64,000 nt of DNA from Streptomyces asiaticus (lineage in GTDB: Bacteria; Actinomycetota; Actinomycetes; Streptomycetales; Streptomycetaceae): contig NZ_JAGSHX010000006.1 of NCBI RefSeq assembly GCF_018138715.1, positions 1,302,001 through 1,366,000 on the forward strand. Direction: 5' to 3'. How positions within the stretch are numbered: the first letter of the stretch is position 1; each line of letters starts with the position of its first letter. Both the position numbers and the translations under genes were made by a program. Positions 1-8,162 of this stretch are shown piece by piece. The notes under the pieces are model-generated. The model did not search any database and was not told the DNA's origin. It saw nothing but the letters and a program-made list of their open reading frames with translations.

Positions 1-2
1 TC

Positions 3-134
3 GACGCAGCCGAGGTGGACGAGCTCGCCGCCGTCTGCGCGGAACTCGGCCGCTATGCTTTCCTGCTCACCGTGGCGCCGCCGCGTATCGACGGGCTGAC
101 CGGGGTGCCCGTCAACCCGCTCGCGGTCTTCTGA
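3..134 (+). CDS. C-terminal end of an unidentified protein (partial)
   Basis: Only the last 43 codons lie in the window, read in the frame that opens at base 3 and ends at TGA 132-134. The visible tail runs from DAAEVDELAAVC to VPVNPLAVF and has an ordinary Streptomyces codon pattern. I do not recognise the family from this fragment. It is followed by an AGGAGG motif at 144-149 and the TetR gene on the same strand, so the two could be co-transcribed. It could instead be an open frame without a gene, although the GC bias at third positions supports coding. Confidence 0.5.
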   Translation, partial: DAAEVDELAAVCAELGRYAFLLTVAPPRIDGLTGVPVNPLAVF

Positions 135-157
135 CGAGCCACTAGGAGGAACTGGAG

Positions 158-232
158 TTGAGGGAGCAGTCGGTGCCCGCCGCCGGGACCGGGAGCCGCG
201 CGGTGCGGTTCGTACGGAACGGCGAGCCCTGA
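158..232 (+). CDS. Possible short leader ORF upstream of the TetR gene
   Basis: A TTG at 158 stands eight bases after a perfect AGGAGG (144-149). It opens a 24-codon frame beginning LREQSVPAAG whose TGA (230-232) overlaps the TetR ATG (232-234). The TetR start itself has only a weak ribosome-binding site, so translation of this frame would couple to TetR. The peptide resembles no family I know. The alternative is that the AGGAGG is fortuitous. Confidence 0.3.
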   Translation: MREQSVPAAGTGSRAVRFVRNGEP

Positions 233-819
233 TGCGTTCGGGCCCCCTCGACGCCGAGACCATCCTGACGGCCACCGAGGACGTGCTGCGCCGCCATGGA
301 CCGGCGAAGGCCACGGTGCTGGACGTGGCACGGGCTCTGGGAGTCAGCCACGCCAGCGTCTACCGCCACTTCCCGTCCAAGGCGGCGCTGCGCGAAGCCG
401 TCACCCGGCGCTGGCTGGGCCGGGCACGCGACCCCCTCGCGGCGATCGCCGCCGACCCCCGGCAGGCCCCGCCCGAGCGGCTCCACACCTGGTTCACCAC
501 GCTCTTCACGGCCAAGCGGACCCTGTTGTCCGAGGACCCGGAGCTCTTCGCCACCTACCGGGTCCTGACGGCCGAACACAGCAGCGCCGCCGCCGACCAT
601 GTCACCGACCTGATCGAGCAACTGCGCGTCATCATCGCCGACGGCGTCACCAGCGGTGACTTCACCTCCCCCGACCCCACCGCGACGGCGCGCACCGTCT
701 TCGACGCCACCATGGCCTACCACCACCCGGCGCACGCCCCCGAATGGCAGGCCCGGGGGTCCGAGGCCGCCTTGCGGTCCATCTGCGCCCTGCTCATCGA
801 CGGCCTGCGCCCGCGCTGA
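232..819 (+). CDS. TetR/AcrR-family transcriptional regulator
   Basis: This 195-residue protein has the usual TetR size. Residues about 10-55 form the N-terminal DNA-binding domain; the helix-turn-helix reads TVLDVARALGVSHASVYRHF, the classic TetR recognition pattern, followed by FPSK. The remainder is a ligand-binding helical domain typical of drug-sensing TetR proteins. It lies immediately upstream of, and in the same direction as, a major-facilitator efflux gene, which suggests it controlled that pump. Because the pump is truncated, the regulator may be orphaned. The ATG at 232 is the only reasonable start in this frame and overlaps the stop of a short upstream frame. Confidence 0.9.
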   Translation: MRSGPLDAETILTATEDVLRRHGPAKATVLDVARALGVSHASVYRHFPSKAALREAVTRRWLGRARDPLAAIAADPRQAPPERLHTWFTTLFTAKRTLLSEDPELFATYRVLTAEHSSAAADHVTDLIEQLRVIIADGVTSGDFTSPDPTATARTVFDATMAYHHPAHAPEWQARGSEAALRSICALLIDGLRPR

Positions 820-938
820 TGGCGGGTATACGACATCACCTCTGAAGGGCAAGGGTGCGGTCGCAGACCTGCCAGCCACCGCTTATTGGAACCTGCTGGG
901 CTGATGGCGAACGCACTGCCTTCACAGGACGGAACGCC

Positions 939-1265
939 ATGCCGATCACCACCACCGCTTCGGTCAACGGCCGACTCTCAACCCCTCGGGCCCCGCTGAA
1001 GGGGTGGCCGGCCGTGGTCTCGGTGATGCTGGGGATCTTCGCCATCGTCACCACCGAGATCCTGCCGATCGGTCTGCTGACCTCGATCGGATCCAGCTTC
1101 ACCGTCTCGGACGGGATGGCGGGACTGATGATGACCATGCCCGGCTTCCTGGCGGCTGTCGCCGCCCCACTGGTCACCGCGGTCACCGCACGCTTCGACC
1201 GCCGACTGATGCTGTGCGCCTGCTGCCTAGGAATCCAGCACATCCCTTCGGGCTCCCACCGGTAG
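939..1265 (+). pseudogene. Truncated MFS (DHA1-type) drug-efflux transporter
   Basis: The first ~95 codons encode the start of a 12-helix major-facilitator transporter: a short N-terminal tail, helix 1 (WPAVVSVMLGIFAIVTTEIL), helix 2 (a GLMMTMPGFLAAVAAPLVTA segment) and the cytoplasmic loop ARFDRRLML, matching DHA1 proteins of about 400 residues. Similarity stops after LMLCACC near base 1228. The frame then runs into unrelated DNA that carries an opposite-strand gene, and ends at TAG 1263-1265. The missing ten helices are nowhere in the window, so this is a remnant left by an insertion, deletion or rearrangement. The upstream TetR gene was probably its regulator. Confidence 0.8.
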
Positions 1266-1711
1266 TGGGTGAACTCTCCGTCAACGCCGCCCCATCCCTC
1301 CCAACCACCCCGCCCGTAGTGGATCAGGAAGGACCCCAGCTCCGGGTGCGGCGGGTCGGCGTTGCAGAGGGCAGATAGCTGCTGTAGAGCCTCTGCGGGC
1401 ACATCAGGCGTGAACGAGACCCGCCACCCTCGCTCTGTCCGGAGTTCGATTTCGGGCTCAAGGCTGCCTGCTTGGAGATTTTGGCGTCGCAAGAAGCGGC
1501 GCACGGCGGCACGTGTGCCGTCGTCGATAGTGCCAACCAACCGATTACCGAAATGCTGAGTGACGGTTTGAATGAACGTCGTCGCCGCAATCACCGCGCC
1601 CGCCTGCGCGATTAGGTGAACGAGGCTGTGGGCAAGCCAGGGCCCATCCTCGGGATCTACGCGGAGCTGGAGCTCGCGCCATTCCTCGTTGTCTTCTACC
1701 TGGTCCGTCAC
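1229..1711 (-). pseudogene. Hypothetical protein truncated at its 3' end by the MFS junction
   Basis: On the minus strand a GTG at 1711, behind a GGAGGGG-type ribosome-binding site, opens a frame encoding VTDQVEDNEEWRELQLRV and, further on, GYRV/EIEL beta segments and a Gly/Trp-rich stretch (GRGGWEGWGG). At about 1229, after EGMCWIP, the frame reads into the antisense strand of the MFS remnant and continues open to 836 only because of high GC. The true C-terminus is therefore lost. I do not recognise the family. An ATG at 1738 is an alternative start. It is divergent from the phage capsid gene at 1780 and probably arrived with it. Confidence 0.6.
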
Positions 1712-1779
1712 TGGAACCCCTCCCACCCCTCCGAGCATGGCACTGCTCGTGTCACGCAATCTTAGATTCGGGGTGTCTG

Positions 1780-3607
1780 ATGGCAATTCACCCCGGCATG
1801 GTTGAACCCCTCGCCGAGCGCACCCGCGATCTGTACGCCGCAGCCGAGCTGCGCCTGTTGGGCATCATCGCTCGGCAGCTCGCCGACGGCCTCGACGCCC
1901 CGGGGTGGGCCGAGCGCAAGCTCACCGCCGTGACTGCCTTGCGCCGTAGCGCACAGGGCGTCGTCGACGAGCTCGGCAAGGCCGTACGGCTCGATGTGTT
2001 CGACGCGATGGCCGATGCGTACAACACCGGGCACCGCACCGCGGTCGCCGAGCTCGGCGCACTGCCCGACCGCGCCCGGCAGCTGGTCGACGAAATCATC
2101 CCGAACGCGCAGGCGGTTGACCGCCTCGCGCAAGAGACCGTCGACGTAGTCACCTCGACGCACCGCTCGATACTGCGCACGATCGTCGACAAGTTCCGGG
2201 CGGTCGTCGCGAAGGTCACCGCCACGCCACTACTCGGCACCGGCACCCGCCGACAGGCGGCACAGGATGCGATGCGCCGGTTTGCCGACCAGGGCATCAC
2301 GTCGTTTGTCGACCGCGCAGGCCGCCGATGGCAGCTCACGTCGTACGCCGAGATGGCCGTACGCACGTCGGTCGCCCGGGCCGCCACGGAGGCACACGCG
2401 CGCACGTTGACCGACGCCGGTATCGAGCTGGTCGTCGTGTCCGACGCGCCCCGCGAGTGCCCCCTGTGCCGACCGTGGGAAGGCCGCGTGTTGGCCCTCA
2501 CAGGCCCGGGCGGCGAGCGCACGGTCGAGGTCGAGCACGCCCTCGACGACGGCCGCATGATCCCCGTACACGTCGCCGGCACCCTCGACGAGGCCCGCCT
2601 CGCAGGACTGCAACACCCCAACTGCCGGCACTCCGTCAGCGCCTACACCCCAGGTCTGACCGTGCCCGAGCAAGCCACCAGCAACCCCGCCGGCTACGAG
2701 GCCGACCAGCGACAGCGCGAGATCGAGCGGCACATCAGGAAATATAAGCGCCGCGAGGCCGCCACCGTCACCCCCGAGGCGCAGCGCGCCGCACGCCTGA
2801 AGTTGAGGCAGTGGCAAGGCGCCATGCGCGACCACCTCGCCGCACACCCCGACTTGCGCCGGCTACCCCACCGCGAGCAGCCGGGCGCCTCGAACCTCCC
2901 CGAGCAGCGCACCGAGGCGACGCCCGAGCAGGCCGAGGCCGCGCGCGTGTGGTCCGGCGACGAGCAGTCGGTACGCGAGATGAGCGACGACCAGCTCGCC
3001 GCCGCCGAGGGTTCCCGCCTGCTCGACGACCGCGCCCGCGCGAGGATCGAGGCCGAGGCCGACCGCCGCGACCTCGACGACCTGCTCGGCCGCATACGGC
3101 CTGGCGGCACCCTCACCGAGGACCTGACGCCATTCAGCGACACCGAGCTCGCCCGCGCGTTCGTCCACCTCGACGACGGCGACGCACTGCGCGTCATGGC
3201 GGAGATGGACCGGCGCGACCTCGCCACCCGCCTACCGGGCGTGTCCCCGGACCTCGTCGGCCTGTCCGACCACGACCTCGCCGCGCGCGCCCGCGGCGCC
3301 GGCGCCGGCGCCGGAGGATTGGGGGCGCCTCGCCGACGACGAGTCGTTCGCCGCCGAGGCCGCCGCCCACGCGGACGAGGACGGCGACGAGCCCGACGAG
3401 CGGCACACGATCACTCGCTGCGAGGCCCGCGCCCTGTACGACGAGTACGTGTATCGGCAGTACCTACAGGCCGAAGACGACTGCAACGGCTACCTACTCA
3501 ACAAGAAGGCCAAGGCCGCCGGCATCAACCCGGCAACCCTGTTCAGCGGGCCCGCGCGCATCGCGTACGCGCGAGCAAGCGACGAACTGAAAGAGTGGTG
3601 GGCCTAA
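1780..3607 (+). pseudogene. Phage minor capsid / head-morphogenesis protein with a frameshift
   Basis: The first ~500 residues match the actinophage minor capsid 2 / head-morphogenesis type: a long helical N-terminal region (residues 1-170), then a DRAGRRWQLTSYAEMAVRTS segment, the cysteine pair of ECPLCRPWEGRVL and the HPNCRHSVSAYTPG motif, followed by a charged helical tail. Around 3298-3315, inside a GCCGGC-type simple repeat, the coding signal moves to the next frame. The second frame gives EDWGRLADDESFAAEAA and ends in ARASDELKEWWA with TAA at 3605-3607. One extra base would explain this. It could be a real inactivating indel, a sequencing slip in the repeat, or programmed shifting. No other capsid, portal or terminase gene is present, so this is a prophage relic. 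Confidence 0.75.
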
Positions 3608-3714
3608 ACGGTCGACTCACTCAGGCCGAGTTCATAGAGCAGGTGACCGGCAAGTCCCAGCGATGGGCCGACGGCGCCCGCAAGAACGAATCCGACCAGC
3701 AGGGCAAGAGGTAG
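3598..3714 (+). CDS. Small hypothetical protein of the phage remnant
   Basis: A GTG at 3598, overlapping the last codons of the capsid gene in another frame, opens a 38-codon ORF beginning VGLNGRLTQAEFIEQVTGKS and ending QQGKR at TAG 3712-3714. The tight overlap and the order between two phage-type genes support a real small gene. There is no recognisable domain. A second GTG at 3595 is an equally possible start. Confidence 0.45.
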   Translation: MGLNGRLTQAEFIEQVTGKSQRWADGARKNESDQQGKR

Positions 3715-3724
3715 GGGGCGCAGC

Positions 3725-3898
3725 GTGGGCACACGCGAGGACATCGCACGGGCAGTCGAGGCCGGCCGCGAGGCAGGCAGGCAGAAGGAGAAGCCGACCG
3801 CTTGCCCGTACCCGCGGTCGTCGACGCTGCGTACCGCGTGGATTCGCGGCTACGCCGAGACGAACCCCGTGTCGTCCCAACCGGAGACGACCAGCTAA
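3725..3898 (+). CDS. Rmf/CrpP-fold small protein
   Basis: This 57-residue protein starts at GTG 3725 behind GGGGGCGCAGC. Its centre carries CPYPRSSTLRTAWIRGYA, the signature of the Rmf/CrpP fold seen in ribosome modulation factor and in the plasmid-encoded CrpP proteins, and common as tiny genes in Streptomyces phages and mobile elements. The N-terminal half is a charged helix (REDIARAVEAGREAGRQ). In the family, Rmf binds ribosomes to inactivate them in stationary phase; whether this phage-type paralogue does so is unknown. It follows the capsid remnant directly and is the last gene of that block. Confidence 0.65.
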   Translation: MGTREDIARAVEAGREAGRQKEKPTACPYPRSSTLRTAWIRGYAETNPVSSQPETTS

Positions 3899-3899
3899 C

Positions 3900-4535
3900 C
3901 TAGGGGGATTCCTTCAGGAACCCAACACGAAGTTTTAGCAGTTGAGTGCTTCGCGGAAATGCTACCTGCACCAGAGCCCAGCGACCTTCATTTGTTTGAA
4001 CGCAGAGACTTTCGTCGTTCTTGAGGGTTCGGGCCGGGATTGCAGGGATGAGTTCTGCTCGCGTTGAACAATACGGGATATCGAGATCATCAATGACCCC
4101 GAGCTTCACTCCCTCACTCTCCCCATTCGGTTTCGGAATTGACACGAGGCCCCCAACGTGAAGCAAATCGGTATTTTTGTTTTTGTATGTAGTAACTTCC
4201 CTTCCATCAATATCCAGTACCGCCTGTTGCGGCAGGGATACGTTATAGACCCCCGTCATAAACTGATCGTTCGCCCTAATATCGGCGGTCGGACTCGGGG
4301 AGGATCCCAACGATTCACCGTCCATTGTCGCTGGGCGGGAGGAGGGCGGTGATGCCGACCGCCCACCAGGGTCGGAGTTCTGTGAAGGGTCGTTGGAAGA
4401 TAGGGCGGCCCCGATGGCCCCAATCACTGCTACTAGTACCGCCGCGGTTGCGCCAATTAAGGCGCCGGAGTGACGGCTGAACCAATTGCCCTGAGCCCCG
4501 TCGTCTGGAGGGGCCCCTCCTGGCGGACTACTCAT
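3900..4535 (-). CDS. Hypothetical single-pass membrane protein
   Basis: The protein has 211 residues. Residues 1-25 are a Pro/Gly-rich cytoplasmic tail, then HSGALIGATAAVLVAVIGAI forms one transmembrane helix, followed by a Ser/Pro-rich linker and an extracytoplasmic domain of about 130 residues with two cysteines (YCSTRAELIP and LCVQTNEG) that could form a disulphide. GC content is visibly lower than in neighbouring genes, which suggests recent acquisition. It faces the phage remnant tail to tail (stops two bases apart). The family is not recognised. Confidence 0.7.
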   Translation of the reverse strand: MSSPPGGAPPDDGAQGNWFSRHSGALIGATAAVLVAVIGAIGAALSSNDPSQNSDPGGRSASPPSSRPATMDGESLGSSPSPTADIRANDQFMTGVYNVSLPQQAVLDIDGREVTTYKNKNTDLLHVGGLVSIPKPNGESEGVKLGVIDDLDIPYCSTRAELIPAIPARTLKNDESLCVQTNEGRWALVQVAFPRSTQLLKLRVGFLKESP

Positions 4536-4795
4536 GATTCCCCCATGTCTCCCGCGAACAGGCTAAGGATAGCCCTCCAGCTGGAATGGCCAGAAGGGTT
4601 TGCATGAACGAATCGGTTGTCAAGCCGAGGAAACGAATCTCCACCTGAAATGTGTCGTCACTTCAACACCACAAACCTCATTCGATGCCCTTGGGCTCAG
4701 TTCCACCGGCCATACGCCCCCCGAAGCTGGAGCCCCCGATCATCGCTATGGCTCCCCCGCCATCGTTGTCCACCAGAGACCGGCAGGTCCGCTTA

Positions 4796-4812
4796 GAGGT
4801 CATCTCATTTGG
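4796..4812 (+). repeat. Left terminal inverted repeat of the IS5-family element
   Basis: GAGGTCATCTCATTTGG matches the right end in 16 of 17 bases and directly follows the TTA target copy at 4793-4795. Confidence 0.9.
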
Positions 4813-5607
4813 TAAGTCTGCGGTAGCAGATGAGGGTGCAGGCGATGCTGGTGAAGGCCAGGAAGTGGACAGCTTTCCGTTCGTAACGGCGGTGGAGTCG
4901 TCGGCATCCGGCGAGTCAGGACATCGTGCGTTCGATGGTCCAGCGGTGCCGTCCCAGCCGCTTGGAGGACTCGAGGCCTTTGCGGGCGATGCGGTGTCGG
5001 ATACCGCGCTGCCGTAGCCATCGGCACAGGTGGCCGTAGTCGTAACCCTTGTCGCCGTGGAGCTTGGCCGGCCTTCGGTGGCGAGGCCCGCGGCGGGAAC
5101 GGATGGGCGGGATGCCGCGCACGAGCGGTTCGAGCGCCTGGCTGTCGTGAAGGTTGGCGCCCGAGATCCCGATGGAGATGGGCAATCCGGTCCGCTCGGT
5201 GATCAAGTGGATCTTCGAGCCCTTCTTGCCCCGATCCACGGGATTCGGACCCGTCAGGTCCCCCCTTTGAGGGCCCTCATGTTCACCGAGTCGATCGCGC
5301 ACCGCGACCAGTCCAGCTCGCCGCGCGACCCGAGCTCATCCAGGACCAGGCGGTGCAGCTTCGCCCACACCCGCGCCTGGGACCATTCCGTGAAACGGCG
5401 GTGAGCGGTGGCACCGGACGGGCCGAACACGGGCGGGACCTGCGCCCACGTGCAGCCAGTGGTCGCCACGAAGATGATCGCGGCCAGCACCTCACGATCT
5501 CCGTACCGGCGTCGACCACCGCCCTGCGGACGGGTCGGCACCTCCGGAACCACCCGCTGAAACAACTCCCATAACCCGTCCGGCACCAGACGTTCAACCA
5601 TCAACAC
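4805..5607 (-). pseudogene. IS5-family DDE transposase, split frame with a nonsense codon
   Basis: The first frame (5607 down to 5254) encodes MLMVERLVPDGLWELFQRVV and the DUF4096-type N-terminal domain, ending ALKGGT-stop. The second frame, entered by a -1 shift on the AAAGGGGGG run (complement of 5260-5268), encodes the DDE catalytic part: VDRGKKGSKIHLITE, GISGANLHDSQAL, LHGDKGYDYGHL. The shift is the normal programmed one for this IS group. However, the second frame is stopped at 4916-4918 by TGA where relatives have TGG (ERTMS-W-LAGCRR). After it the frame continues intact (LAGCRRLHRRYERKAVHFLA to LTK) to a TGA at 4805-4807. So the element has probably lost autonomous transposition by one point mutation. 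Confidence 0.85.
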
Positions 5608-5628
5608 ACAACCAGGCTACCGGCGAGC

Positions 5629-5645
5629 CCAAATGAGATGACGTC
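5629..5645 (-). repeat. Right terminal inverted repeat of the IS5-family element
   Basis: The minus strand reads GACGTCATCTCATTTGG, differing from the left end only at position 3. It is followed by the second TTA target copy at 5646-5648. Confidence 0.9.
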
Positions 5646-5780
5646 TTATTGACCTGTAGCGCTCCACACCCGCCCCGCACCATGGGTACCGTTCTGAGGT
5701 ATACGCCCGACGGATGGAGCACGGATGCCTCGCCGCCCGTTTGAACCCCGCCGGCGCCACACCGCAAAGGGGGCGCACTG

Positions 5781-7010
5781 ATGTTGGAAGAAGCCGAGGA
5801 GATCGGGCGCCGCGCACGTCGCGCGCGGCTCCGTCTCGGGATGCCGCAGGCTGACCTCGCCGCCGCCCTGGGGAAGTCTCAGGGGTGGGTGTCGAAGATG
5901 GAACGCGGCCTCATCGAACTTGACCGGGTCGGCCTGCTCAATCTGCTTGCCGCCGAGCTGCATGTGCACCCGAATGATCTGATCGGCCGTCCGTACAACA
6001 GCTCACCCGACGAAAATCAATGGCAGGTCGCCGCGTCATCCGTCCTGAGGGAACTGCGCCGATACGACCTCACCCCCATCTTCGACGGCACCCCGCGACC
6101 GGCTAGTCAGCTCTGGCAGGAGACCACTCGACTGCACCGCCTACGCGACGCAGCGGCGAACGTGGCGATCATGCAGGTGCTTCCCGATCTGTTCCGTGAA
6201 GCTCGGGCCCTCGCCGAGGTCTCCACCGGCCATGAGCGCGAGGAAGCGTTCGCGATCTATGCCGTGTGCTGCAAGTTCGCGCACACCGCCGCACACGCCC
6301 TCGGCCACCCCGAATTGGTTGCCATGGCCTGTGAACGGGCCGCATGGTCAGCGCGGCTGTCTGGTGACTCCGTCATGCCAGCCGTGGCCGACTGGATGCG
6401 GGTATGGGACATGTGGGCAACCGCAGATTGGGCGGACGCCGCCGCCCTCTCGGACAAGGCGCTTCGAAGCGTGCAGCAGGGCTACGACCAGGGCGAACCG
6501 CTGGCCATTCGCGCATGGGGCTCGCTGCAACTGCGCGCGGCGGTTACGGCAGCACGGGGCGGTCTCCGGGCGGAGGCCGAAGACCGCATCGCGCACGCCA
6601 GGGACGCCGCAGATCGGTTGGGCGAATGCTCCGGTCCCCCGGTGTACGACCGGCATTCGCTCACGTTCTCGCCGGGCAACGTCCAGATCCACGCCATCAG
6701 CGTTGCGCTTGAGATGCGCGAGCAGCGAAGGGCTCTGGCCATAAACCGCAAGACCAGTTCGGAACTTGTCGCCGGGCTCCCCAACTCCCGCCAGGGACAC
6801 CACCACATGGACCTTGCCCGCGCGTGGCTTTGGGATGGAAACCGGGACAAGGCGTTAAAGGAACTGGAGAAGGCCGAACACATCGCGCCCCAGCTCATCC
6901 GCAACCACCCCATTGCGCGGTCAACCCTGCGTAGCCTCGTCTACGCCGAACGAGCGACCACCCGCGAGAAGCTGCGCCGCATGTCAGACCGCTTTCACCT
7001 CGATGGATGA
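5781..7010 (+). CDS. XRE-family regulator with TPR-like C-terminal region
   Basis: The protein has 409 residues and starts at ATG 5781 behind AGGGGGCGC. Residues about 7-65 form a Cro/C1-type helix-turn-helix (GMPQADLAAALGKSQGWVSK, MERGLIELDRVGLLNLLAAE). The remaining ~330 residues are all-helical with repeated A-L-x-x-x motifs and look like the tetratricopeptide-type sensor part of Streptomyces regulators. It heads a same-strand set of five genes that includes a radical SAM enzyme and a methyltransferase, so it is probably their regulator. The IS element lies only 135 bases upstream and may have changed its promoter. Confidence 0.85.
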   Translation: MLEEAEEIGRRARRARLRLGMPQADLAAALGKSQGWVSKMERGLIELDRVGLLNLLAAELHVHPNDLIGRPYNSSPDENQWQVAASSVLRELRRYDLTPIFDGTPRPASQLWQETTRLHRLRDAAANVAIMQVLPDLFREARALAEVSTGHEREEAFAIYAVCCKFAHTAAHALGHPELVAMACERAAWSARLSGDSVMPAVADWMRVWDMWATADWADAAALSDKALRSVQQGYDQGEPLAIRAWGSLQLRAAVTAARGGLRAEAEDRIAHARDAADRLGECSGPPVYDRHSLTFSPGNVQIHAISVALEMREQRRALAINRKTSSELVAGLPNSRQGHHHMDLARAWLWDGNRDKALKELEKAEHIAPQLIRNHPIARSTLRSLVYAERATTREKLRRMSDRFHLDG

Positions 7011-7065
7011 GGGTGATATTCCTGCGGTTCATATTCGGCTGCTGCCCTACTCCTAGCTTCGGGGC

Positions 7066-7506
7066 ATGGCCGAACAGACTTCGAAGCAACTTCCCGCGCA
7101 GGGCGCCAAGTTAAGCGCAGGCACCCCGTTTCGCCCCCGGCTCGGCGACCTCGCCTCAGACCTCGCGGAGAACGGGCGGATCGGCGTCGTCGTCCGTGTA
7201 CCGGGCGCAAGCTCGGCGTCCTACCACCTGCGCCCGCCGGGAGGTGGCCGGGAATGGTCGGCCCCATCCAGCGGTGCCACCTTGCGCCCCGTGCCCGTGC
7301 CGGTCACCCACGTCACCCCCCTGAAACGGGATGTCATCTACGACCACCGGGCGCAGCAGGCCGCCCTACCGGTCATGGTCCACCACGAAGACGGCGGCAT
7401 GTCCGAGTCGGTCCTGATTCTGGAGCCCGCGCAGGTCGAGCTGTACCGAATCCAGCTCGACCACATCATCGAGAAGCGGCACCAGGCCCGAGGGGGTAAG
7501 CCGTGA
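7066..7506 (+). CDS. Conserved hypothetical protein of the radical SAM cassette
   Basis: This 146-residue protein starts at ATG 7066. It has a short polar N-terminus, then RPRLGDLASDLAENGRIGVV, HLRPPGGGREW and a helical C-terminal end (LEPAQVELYRIQLDHIIEKR). The middle resembles a small beta-barrel-like domain found beside XRE/TPR regulators in actinobacteria, but no function is known to me. Its stop overlaps the next GTG by four bases (GTGA at 7503-7506), so translation of the two is coupled. It could be a regulatory partner of the upstream XRE protein. Confidence 0.7.
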   Translation: MAEQTSKQLPAQGAKLSAGTPFRPRLGDLASDLAENGRIGVVVRVPGASSASYHLRPPGGGREWSAPSSGATLRPVPVPVTHVTPLKRDVIYDHRAQQAALPVMVHHEDGGMSESVLILEPAQVELYRIQLDHIIEKRHQARGGKP

Positions 7507-8162
7507 GCGCGGCTGTGCTGACGCTCGCTCCGCCTGGCTCGACACACACTTCCGCACGGCTCCCCCTCGCCTTCCACTGTGCAGCGACTGCCCACGACCT
7601 AAGCGGCACCCGCGAGGTCATACTCGCCACTTATCGAGCGCCCACTCCGCGGCTGGCCGCCCGATGGATGCAGGCCGAAGCGCTGTACCTGGCTCGCCTG
7701 CTCGACCCCCACCCTGGCGCGCCTTACCTCGGTAGGGCTTCCGTCGTCCCCACCGGACCTACGTGTCCCCGCCCTCACACCTACCTGTACGCATGGGCTC
7801 AGGAACCCGGCCAGTACGAGCAGGCTCTGTCGACACTCGCAGCCGCCGAGCCGTACCGCATCAGCGTCACCGACTACGACGCCCGGTACAACCTGCTCGC
7901 CGCTCCCCTGTCGACGCCGCCCAAGCCCCCACAGTCCCCCGCCCCCGCCGGGTGCCAACCCACCCCGGCGAGGGGGGCCGGCGCCGCCGGAAACCGGCGA
8001 GGCACACCGCCCGTTGACCGCCGCCCCCGCGTTTTTACCGGTTCCCCCGCGGCGCGGGGACGGTGCACCACCCCAGGCGACCGCAGGGTCAGGGTCGCAC
8101 CCGTCTACTCATGGAGGTACTCGCGTGAGCACAGCTACCGTGATCGGTATCCAATCCATTGA
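7503..8162 (+). CDS. Hypothetical protein upstream of the radical SAM gene
   Basis: It starts at GTG 7503 behind GAGGGGGTAA and overlaps the preceding stop. The first ~140 residues look coding (STREVILATYR-type segment, RLAARWMQAEALYLARLLDP, EPYRISVTDYDARYNLLAAP). The remainder, from about 7930, is Pro/Arg-rich and overlaps the radical SAM start by 38 bases, so the real C-terminus may have been lost by a small frameshift near 7930-8010. I do not recognise the family. The conserved core and four-base overlap argue for a functional link to its neighbours. Confidence 0.6.
   Translation: MSAAVLTLAPPGSTHTSARLPLAFHCAATAHDLSGTREVILATYRAPTPRLAARWMQAEALYLARLLDPHPGAPYLGRASVVPTGPTCPRPHTYLYAWAQEPGQYEQALSTLAAAEPYRISVTDYDARYNLLAAPLSTPPKPPQSPAPAGCQPTPARGAGAAGNRRGTPPVDRRPRVFTGSPAARGRCTTPGDRRVRVAPVYSWRYSREHSYRDRYPIH

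Larger units (their letters stand above)
4796..5645 (-). mobile_element. IS5-family insertion sequence (IS427-like), 850 bp
   Basis: The ends carry a 17-bp terminal inverted repeat: GAGGTCATCTCATTTGG at 4796-4812 and its complement, with one mismatch, at 5629-5645. Both ends are flanked by TTA (4793-4795 and 5646-5648), a 3-bp target duplication as expected for the IS427 subgroup. The length and the two-frame transposase with an A-AAG-GGG-type slippery run also fit. The clear target duplication indicates a direct transposition event that has not since recombined. Confidence 0.9.

Noticed and set aside
836..1786. A 316-codon minus-strand gene spanning the junction
   Set aside because: Its last ~130 codons are antisense to the TetR-MFS intergenic region and MFS remnant. 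Only the part down to about 1229 has its own character.
5254..5302. The transposase frame break as decay
   Set aside because: The AAAGGGGGG slippery run and overlapping frames are the normal programmed -1 frameshift of this IS group. Only the TGA at 4916-4918 is a defect.
8014..8124. An earlier start for the radical SAM protein
   Set aside because: The extra residues are Pro/Gly-rich without homology signs and there is no ribosome-binding site. GTG 8125 has GGAGGT.
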